From contig JAFLKA010000127.1 of the NCBI GenBank assembly GCA_022712735.1, positions 1 to 6,909 of the forward strand: a stretch of DNA of 6,909 nt, read 5' to 3'. Both the position numbers and the translations under genes were made by a program. Below are positions 1 to 4,945 of this stretch, in pieces; within the stretch, counting starts at the first letter, position 1, and every line of letters starts with the position of its first letter. The notes beneath the pieces were generated by a model that saw only the letters and a program-made list of their open reading frames with translations, was not told the origin of the DNA and ran no database searches. The DNA is from Marinosulfonomonas sp. GTDB lineage: Bacteria > Pseudomonadota > Alphaproteobacteria > Rhodobacterales > Rhodobacteraceae.

Positions 1-2186
1 TTCATGGCAAAGACGTGTTGGCGGCCTATGCCCCGTTGCAAATCGGAAATCTGACTTGGGCCATGATTGCCGAACAAGATTTAGAAGAATTATATGCGCC
101 GGCGATAACTTTGCGTAACAAGATGCTGATGCAAGGCGGTCTGCTTGCCATCCTCACGGCCCTTATTTCGATATTTCTCGCGCGTAGTGTCGGACGACCG
201 CTTGCAGATGTTGGCAAGGCGATGAAATTGGTGGCAAAGGAAGAATACGATATTGAGATCCCTGCCGCAAACCGTGGGGATGAAATTGGTGAAATTGCAT
301 CGGTTCTTAAAAAATTCCGAGATAAACTGAAAGATTCCGAAGAATCGGCGGCAGAAACCCTGTTCAAAGGCACGGCCTTTGAAGGCACATCTGCAGGTTT
401 GATGATCGTCGATCAAGATTTCACCATCAAACTGGTCAACGCTTCGGTATCCAGACTGTTTGTAGATTATGAAGACCAGTTCAAAAAGGTAAATCCGGCG
501 TTTGATGCAAGCAATGTCATCGGTTATAATATGGATATTTTCCACGCTGTCCCAAGGCGGGTCAGGGATTTGCTTAATGACCCTGCAAACCTGCCGTTCC
601 ATGCCGAAATACCTGTCGGGAATGCCAGATTTTCACTGGATATCAATTCGGTACTTGACGATGACGGTGAACAACTTGGATGTGTTGTGGAATGGAATGA
701 CGTTACTGTGGCGCGGATGAATGATGCTGTTTTGAAAGCCATTGAAGAAAACCAGTCAAAAGCTGAATTTTCCCCGGGCGGCACGCTTCTGGTTGCCAAT
801 GATAACTTCCTGAATCTGACTGGCGGTGTAGACAACGGCCAAATCGGCAAGAAACTGTCGGAACTGGTTAAATTCGACTCTGATCTGGAGCAAGAACTCG
901 GGATGGTCTGGGACCGGGTGGTTGGCGGCGAATCCGTTGTGGGCAAGTTTCTTGTTGACGCGGGCGGGGGCACTGACGGCACTATGGAAGGGGCATTCAG
1001 CCCTGTTCAAGGCAAATCCGGCGATATTATTCGCATCCTTCTTGTCGGCAATGATGTAACCCAAGCCCAACTCCTTATGGAAGAGTCCGAGGCAAAGCGG
1101 ATTGCGCAAGAACAAGCCCAGGCAGAAGTTGTCGAGGCATTGAGGGTTGGCATGCGCCAATTGTCAGATGGTGATTTGACGGCGGAAATCACCGCCGTGT
1201 TCAAACCGGAATACGAGCAGTTGCGCAATGATTTCAACGGAGCCGTTGCAACATTACGTGAAGCAATGCTGGGGGTGATTAATAATGCCGAATCCATTCG
1301 GGGTGAGGCGTCTGATATCAGTAATGCAGCTGATGATCTGTCGCGCCGGACCGAACGACAGGCCGCAACCCTGGAAGAAACAGCCGCCGCCTTAGATGAA
1401 TTGACCGTCAGTGTACGGTCTGCGGCCGACGGGGCAGAACAGGCCAATCAGGTCGTCTCTGACGCAAAAGAAAATGCCGAATCCAGCGGTGTGGTCGTGC
1501 GGGAAGCCGTTGAGGCGATGGGTGAAATTCAGGCATCTTCAAGCCAGATTTCTAGGATCATCAGTGTGATTGATGATATTGCCTTTCAAACCAACCTGCT
1601 GGCCCTCAATGCCGGTGTCGAGGCAGCGCGTGCTGGGGAAGCCGGACGAGGTTTTGCAGTTGTTGCTTCCGAAGTCAGGGCCTTGGCTCAACGATCATCC
1701 GATGCCGCCCGCGAAATCAATGACCTGATTTCCGCAAGTGGCCAACATGTGAAGCGCGGTGTTGAACTCGTTGGTCAGGCTGGCGAGGCTTTGGGCCAGA
1801 TTTTTGAATCGGTTTCGAATATTTCAAACCACGTATCCGAGATTGCAATTTCTGCGAATGAGCAATCCTCGGGGCTGGCTGAAATCAATACGGCTGTGAA
1901 CCAGCTGGACCAGGTAACGCAACAAAATGCGGCGATGTTTGAAGAAACTACGGCGGCCAGTCATGCATTGACACAAGAAGCCGAGATACTTTCCGACACA
2001 ATGTCCAGGTTCCAGATCGGTTCCCAAGACAACAATGTTGTGGCCGCAAATTTCCAACCGGCACGAGAAGAAGCGATTCAACCAGAGCGCCAGCCAGTAA
2101 GGAGTGCAACTCCTGTAATGAACGGTGGCGCCGCGACCGAATTGGCTGTGACGCCGCAAGTTGAAAGCGACTGGGAAGATTTCTGA
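1..2186 (+). CDS. Methyl-accepting chemotaxis protein with Cache-type end, TM, HAMP, two PAS-like domains and MCP signalling domain (5'-partial)
   Basis: Transmembrane chemoreceptor that controls CheA. The reading frame is open to the left edge (H-G-K-D precede the GTG at 15), so the true start, first membrane helix and most of the periplasmic sensor lie outside. Residues are numbered from the codon at 15. Residues 1-30 ([20 protein letters not shown], then QD.EE) resemble the end of a Cache-type periplasmic domain. A membrane helix spans about 36-57 and a HAMP about 57-112. Two PAS-like domains follow, about 117-235 ([23 protein letters not shown]) and 236-350 ([18 protein letters not shown]). 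A second HAMP-like segment covers about 370-420. The signalling coiled coil runs about 425-667, with the tip around 524-560 ([20 protein letters not shown], then GRGFAVV). Methylation-type pairs are E454-E455 and E643-E644. A flexible tail ends in DWEDF, a CheR/CheB-docking type pentapeptide. cheD follows after 40 nt. The family is certain; the ligand is unknown. Confidence 0.97.
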   Translation, partial: HGKDVLAAYAPLQIGNLTWAMIAEQDLEELYAPAITLRNKMLMQGGLLAILTALISIFLARSVGRPLADVGKAMKLVAKEEYDIEIPAANRGDEIGEIASVLKKFRDKLKDSEESAAETLFKGTAFEGTSAGLMIVDQDFTIKLVNASVSRLFVDYEDQFKKVNPAFDASNVIGYNMDIFHAVPRRVRDLLNDPANLPFHAEIPVGNARFSLDINSVLDDDGEQLGCVVEWNDVTVARMNDAVLKAIEENQSKAEFSPGGTLLVANDNFLNLTGGVDNGQIGKKLSELVKFDSDLEQELGMVWDRVVGGESVVGKFLVDAGGGTDGTMEGAFSPVQGKSGDIIRILLVGNDVTQAQLLMEESEAKRIAQEQAQAEVVEALRVGMRQLSDGDLTAEITAVFKPEYEQLRNDFNGAVATLREAMLGVINNAESIRGEASDISNAADDLSRRTERQAATLEETAAALDELTVSVRSAADGAEQANQVVSDAKENAESSGVVVREAVEAMGEIQASSSQISRIISVIDDIAFQTNLLALNAGVEAARAGEAGRGFAVVASEVRALAQRSSDAAREINDLISASGQHVKRGVELVGQAGEALGQIFESVSNISNHVSEIAISANEQSSGLAEINTAVNQLDQVTQQNAAMFEETTAASHALTQEAEILSDTMSRFQIGSQDNNVVAANFQPAREEAIQPERQPVRSATPVMNGGAATELAVTPQVESDWEDF
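2169..2183 (+). other. C-terminal CheR-tethering pentapeptide DWEDF of the chemoreceptor
   Basis: The last five codons of the receptor encode D-W-E-D-F immediately before the TGA. This fits the aromatic-x-x-aromatic pattern of the NWETF/NWESF tail of E. coli Tar and Tsr, which binds CheR and CheB. About 50 residues rich in P, E, Q and A separate it from the coiled coil, as expected of a flexible tether. Docking is inferred from the motif and from the cheR gene in the same cluster. Confidence 0.75.
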
Positions 2187-2212
2187 CACCTGTACAAAGT
2201 GTGTGAAATAAC

Positions 2213-2217
2213 AGGGA
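2213..2217 (+). promoter_or_regulatory. Ribosome binding site of cheD (AGGGA)
   Basis: AGGGA lies 9 nt before the ATG at 2227 within the 40-nt gap after the receptor gene. It supports that start and independent initiation of cheD within the same transcript. Confidence 0.6.
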
Positions 2218-2226
2218 AGCAGAATC

Positions 2227-2739
2227 ATGAATACGACACATATTACGCAGGGCGAATTTGCAACTGCGTCGACCGAAGATGCAATGATCACAACGATTTT
2301 GGGCTCATGCGTGTCTGCCTGCCTTTGGGATCCGGTTGCAGGTGTTGGTGGAATGAACCATATTCTGGTGCCCCATGATAATAAAAGGCCAGCAGACTAT
2401 GCTGGCTCCAGAGTGAATGCAATGGAACTGCTGATCAATGCCATCATAAAACAGGGGGGTATGAAAAGCCGCCTGCAAGCAAAACTGTTTGGTGGCGGGA
2501 AAATGATATCACGGTTCTCGGATGTCGGCCTAAAGAATGGGGAATTTGTTTTCTCCTTCCTACAGGCAGAAGGCATTTCTTGCCTGAGCCAGAGTTTGGG
2601 CGGGGAACAGGCACGGCGCATTCAATTTTGGCCGCATTCAGGAAGGGCGCGTCAAAAAATGTTAGGGCGGGTCGAGTTCCCAGAAATGGCGGAACCTTTG
2701 CCGAAAGTTAAGGTAAACAATGATATTGAACTGTTTTGA
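2227..2739 (+). CDS. cheD: Chemoreceptor glutamine deamidase CheD
   Basis: 170-residue cytoplasmic CheD, full family length. CheD hydrolyses specific glutamine side chains of chemoreceptors to glutamate; in some bacteria it also works with a CheY-P phosphatase (CheC). The catalytic signature is intact: C28 in LGSCVSACLWDP, H45 in GGMNHILVPH, and T22 six residues before the cysteine, matching the spacing of the Thr-Cys-His set in Thermotoga CheD. Further family blocks are AMELLINAIIKQGG, AKLFGGGKM, and LGGEQARRIQFWPHSGRARQ. The start is supported by AGGGA 9 nt upstream. It follows the receptor gene by 40 nt on the same strand, so the two are probably cotranscribed, and it faces the cheA operon tail to tail. 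The receptor next to it has no glutamine at the classical deamidation positions, so its substrate may be another receptor. Confidence 0.96.
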   Translation: MNTTHITQGEFATASTEDAMITTILGSCVSACLWDPVAGVGGMNHILVPHDNKRPADYAGSRVNAMELLINAIIKQGGMKSRLQAKLFGGGKMISRFSDVGLKNGEFVFSFLQAEGISCLSQSLGGEQARRIQFWPHSGRARQKMLGRVEFPEMAEPLPKVKVNNDIELF

Positions 2740-2810
2740 GGAGCCCACGCAGCAGTGGCTGTTCAGCTAGATAGGCTTATTTGTTCTGGATGGTATATTA
2801 ACGTATTACC
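2740..2810. other. Convergent intergenic strip between cheD and the cheA-operon tail
   Basis: These 71 nt separate the stop codons of the two converging units, so both transcripts should end near here. Two weak inverted repeats are visible: AGCCCAC/GTGGCT (2742-2748 with 2755-2760, one bulged C) and GGTATA/TATTACC (2792-2797 with 2804-2810, one bulged T). Neither is followed by a T-run on either strand, so I do not call an intrinsic terminator. No promoter or small gene was recognised. Confidence 0.35.
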
Positions 2811-3209
2811 CTAAGTCCATATCACATCTTGTTCGATTTCAACCATTTTGTTCAACGTGTTTTCTGAACGGGTAAGCCGCGCGGCAAGCCCTTCGAGGAC
2901 AATATTATCACGGACAGTCTGGGTGGAAATAGTATCGGCCGAGAATGCCTTGGTCTGTGCAAGAAGACTAGACAACCGCGCAAGATCTTCAAGGCTTTGA
3001 CGTAGTCTGTCCAGCCCCTGAAGGGCAATTATCGGCTGGTCTATTGGCCTGTCTGGCGTGCCGATAATGGCGCCCAATGCCTCTTCGACGTTTTTGCAAG
3101 TATCTGTCATTTCACACAACTCACCGGTCATGCGCTTGAATAAAAGCGTTAGTGCCAAGTTGGATTCATTACCACCGGGGGCAGTATGGCAGATTTTCTC
3201 GATTTTCAT
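2811..3209 (-). CDS. Small helical protein of the che operon, possible CheZ/CheT-like (DxxxQ motif)
   Basis: 132-residue protein with no family I can name from sequence alone. It lacks a signal peptide and membrane segments and looks almost entirely alpha-helical, with leucine-rich amphipathic stretches at about 15-50, 57-86 and 88-128, compatible with a small helical bundle. The third quarter contains ALQGLDRLRQSLEDLARL; within it D67-x-x-x-Q71 matches the DxxxQ motif of CheZ-type CheY-P phosphatases, where the acid and the glutamine insert into the CheY active site. From memory, Sinorhizobium CheT is a similarly small helical DxxxQ protein encoded beside cheD that binds CheR. The gene is last in the cheA-cheW-cheR-cheY operon, and its ATG overlaps the cheY TGA (ATGA) with no clear Shine-Dalgarno, so translation is probably coupled to cheY. 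Gene reality is well supported by the tight packing and coherent protein; a function in CheY-P turnover or CheR control is inference. Confidence 0.85.
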   Translation of the reverse strand: MKIEKICHTAPGGNESNLALTLLFKRMTGELCEMTDTCKNVEEALGAIIGTPDRPIDQPIIALQGLDRLRQSLEDLARLSSLLAQTKAFSADTISTQTVRDNIVLEGLAARLTRSENTLNKMVEIEQDVIWT

Positions 3210-3592
3210 AAGCGGCCCACAACGGCTTCAATACAAGATCGAAGTTCCGCAGGGGTGAAAGGCTTTTTCAAGAAATTATTCATGCCCAGCTGCCGTCCTT
3301 TGTCTACAATCTCGCGGTCTGCGCGCCCTGTAATCAAGATAAAACCCGCCCCCTTTGTTTGGGGGCCCTGCCGTATTGCATGCAATAGGTGAAGCCCGTC
3401 CATTCCCGGCATGTTGTAATCCGATATGATCAGATGCACCGGGGATTGTGTTATCGATTGTAAGGCTGTTGGCCCGTCTGCTGCCGATACAACATTGCGG
3501 ATGCCATAGGAATCCAGTGCTTGTGTGATCAGGCCGCGGCTGGTTGACATATCGTCAACCACCATCACGCGAATTTGGTCTCGTAGTGCCAT
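3206..3592 (-). CDS. cheY: Chemotaxis response regulator CheY (single receiver domain)
   Basis: 128 residues, exactly a stand-alone receiver domain with no output domain. CheA-P donates its phosphate and CheY-P binds the flagellar switch, or serves as a phosphate sink where several CheY proteins exist. Active-site residues are complete: acidic pair D13-D14 (VMVVDDMSTSR), phosphoacceptor D58 (HLIISDYNMPGMDG), T88 (ILITGRAD), aromatic switch residue F107, and K110 in FLKKPF. Position D58+2 is Asn as in E. coli CheY, but T88+2 is Arg (R90) where E. coli has Glu, a position known to affect autodephosphorylation and partner contacts. AGGGG lies 7 nt before the ATG and supports this start. The gene sits 12 nt after cheR and overlaps the next gene by 4 nt. 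Whether this is the motor-binding CheY cannot be decided without knowing the other cheY copies. Confidence 0.95.
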   Translation of the reverse strand: MALRDQIRVMVVDDMSTSRGLITQALDSYGIRNVVSAADGPTALQSITQSPVHLIISDYNMPGMDGLHLLHAIRQGPQTKGAGFILITGRADREIVDKGRQLGMNNFLKKPFTPAELRSCIEAVVGRL

Positions 3593-3599
3593 AGGTTTT

Positions 3600-3604
3600 C
3601 CCCT
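3600..3604 (-). promoter_or_regulatory. Ribosome binding site of cheY (AGGGG)
   Basis: On the - strand, AGGGG sits directly after the cheR TGA and 7 nt before the cheY ATG (AGGGGAAAACCTATG). It fixes the cheY start. Confidence 0.65.
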
Positions 3605-4471
3605 TCAGTTTATAGGAGTCGTGGAGGGTGGGCGGTGATAAGCGGTCGGGCCGGCCGTGACAAATTCAGTCTCAAGCTTGTCTGATAAGCGCTCGGAGTG
3701 GCCAACAAACAACCACCCACCTGGCGCGGTTACGGATTCAAATCTGGGCCAGAGCGACAGCTGGGTGGTCTCGTCAAAGTAAATGACGACGTTTCGACAG
3801 AATATGACGTCAAAAGTGCCGGATATGGGCCAGTGAGAAAGCAGGTTTAGTTCGCGAAACGAGATTAGTTTGCGGATAGGATCGGCAATTTGGAACCCTG
3901 ATTTTCCATCGGAATCCACCCGTACCAGAAATTTTTGTTGCAGGGAGTGATCTATGTCGGAGATTGATCTGATATCGTAATACCCCTGCTGTGCTGTCGC
4001 AATCACATTCGGATCAATATCGGACGCAAGTATTTTTATATCCAGATTGGTGGCGTCGGGAGCGAGGTCAAGCAATGTCATTGCGATCGAGTATGGTTCC
4101 TGACCCGTGGAGCAGCCAGCAGACCAGATTCGCACGCGCCCGCCGTTGCGGGCCCGTGACAAAAGCCCGGGAAGGACCTTGTCACGTAGAATGTCGAAGT
4201 GATGGGATTCACGAAAAAAATTTGAAATATTCGTGGTTAGAGAGGAAATCATTTTGCGCCGCTCGGTGCGGCCCTCTTCGGATGTAACAAATGTTGTATA
4301 TTCTGAAAAACTATTGATCTTTAACTGGCGTAGCCGTCGGTTGATCCGAGATTGGACCAAAGACGCTTTCTCGGGGAGAAAAACCAGCCCGGCTTCTTTG
4401 TAGGCGATATCCGAAATGGCCTTAAAGTCGGCGTCGCTCATGCTCAAAGCGTTAGAGATTGATGATCCCAT
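3605..4471 (-). CDS. cheR: Chemoreceptor glutamate methyltransferase CheR
   Basis: 288-residue cytoplasmic SAM-dependent methyltransferase that methylates receptor glutamates during sensory adaptation, about family length. Residues about 10-70 form the helical N-terminal CheR domain (FLPEKASLVQSRINRRL). The catalytic domain follows: TTNISNFFRESHHF (79-92, with the family-invariant R87), SAM loop IWSAGCSTGQEPYSIAM (115-131), LASDIDP (149-154), SFRELNLL (204-211), FDVIFCRNVVIYFD (220-233) and GGWLFVGHSERL (251-262). The stretch at about 163-200 is where the beta-subdomain that grips the receptor pentapeptide lies in enteric CheR. The receptor in this window ends in DWEDF, so tethered methylation is likely. 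GGAGG 10 nt upstream, inside the end of cheW, supports the ATG at 4471; M11 is a less likely alternative. The gap to cheW is 2 nt. Confidence 0.96.
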   Translation of the reverse strand: MGSSISNALSMSDADFKAISDIAYKEAGLVFLPEKASLVQSRINRRLRQLKINSFSEYTTFVTSEEGRTERRKMISSLTTNISNFFRESHHFDILRDKVLPGLLSRARNGGRVRIWSAGCSTGQEPYSIAMTLLDLAPDATNLDIKILASDIDPNVIATAQQGYYDIRSISDIDHSLQQKFLVRVDSDGKSGFQIADPIRKLISFRELNLLSHWPISGTFDVIFCRNVVIYFDETTQLSLWPRFESVTAPGGWLFVGHSERLSDKLETEFVTAGPTAYHRPPSTTPIN

Positions 4472-4473
4472 CT

Positions 4474-4941
4474 CTAGGAAACCTCCATACTTTCGGCCGG
4501 CAATGCTGCAGCAAGGGCAAGGATTCTGATCATACGTTCGTCCGCAATCATTAACGCGCTGACAAAGGTCTGGTTGTTATCGGCTGACATTTCGGGGGGC
4601 GTTTGCAGATCGGATTTATTGATTGCCAGAATGTCGGATACGGCATCAACAAGCAGGCCGACGGTTTCCTTGCCGGTGTGCACTACGATGATGACATTGC
4701 GTTCGCTTGCCTCGGTGCGCCCCATGCCAAGACGGTCGGCAAGATCGACAATCGTCAAAACTGTGCCGCGCAGGTTGATGACGCCGCGAACAAAAGCCGG
4801 TGCGTGGGGGAGGGGGGTTGCTTTGCTCCAGCCGCGGATTTCGCGCACAGACATGATATCAATGGCGTATTCCTGTTTGCCAACCTGAAATGTCAGGAGT
4901 TCAATTTCTGCGGTCAGGGCTTTGTCTTGAGTATTGGTCAT
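4474..4941 (-). CDS. cheW: Chemotaxis coupling protein CheW
   Basis: 155-residue SH3-like adaptor that links the receptor hairpin tip to the CheA P5 domain in the signalling array. It is a single CheW domain with no extra parts: IELLTFQVGKQEYAIDIMSV at 13-32, then AFVRGVINLRGTVLTIVDLA at 49-68, where the NLRG arginine (R58) corresponds to functionally important R62 of E. coli CheW, and VGLLVDAVSDIL around 94-105. I chose the ATG at 4941, 4 nt after the cheA TGA, with GGA 7 nt upstream. The frame stays open to an ATG at 5010, which would add 23 residues overlapping cheA. That upstream ATG lacks a purine-rich leader and the extra residues do not look like CheW, so the short form is preferred. 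It is followed by cheR after 2 nt. Confidence 0.93.
   Translation of the reverse strand: MTNTQDKALTAEIELLTFQVGKQEYAIDIMSVREIRGWSKATPLPHAPAFVRGVINLRGTVLTIVDLADRLGMGRTEASERNVIIVVHTGKETVGLLVDAVSDILAINKSDLQTPPEMSADNNQTFVSALMIADERMIRILALAAALPAESMEVS
4482..4486 (-). promoter_or_regulatory. Ribosome binding site of cheR (GGAGG), within the cheW 3' end
   Basis: On the - strand, GGAGG encodes part of the last cheW codons (ATGGAGGTTTCCTAG) and lies 10 nt before the cheR ATG. It is a full-strength Shine-Dalgarno embedded in coding sequence. Confidence 0.65.
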
Positions 4942-4945
4942 GATT

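Noticed and set aside
15..17. GTG at 15 as the start of the receptor gene
   Set aside because: The frame is open upstream to the edge (codons for H-G-K-D) and the protein begins inside a periplasmic sensor domain, so this is an internal Val codon of a truncated gene.
524..982. Long open frames on the - strand opposite the receptor gene (524-982, 1007-1447, 1824-2291 and others)
   Set aside because: Their translations are low-complexity Ser/Arg/Ala-rich with no family resemblance, and they lie opposite a gene whose domains are continuous; they are shadows.
1584..1692. Gly in place of Ala in the receptor hairpin tip ([17 protein letters not shown])
   Set aside because: As far as I recall this variant is common in alphaproteobacterial receptors, so it is a lineage marker rather than an anomaly.
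2791..2810. AT-rich TATATTAACGTATTA stretch as a promoter element or operator palindrome
   Set aside because: The symmetry is imperfect, no gene starts downstream on either strand, and it sits between two stop codons.
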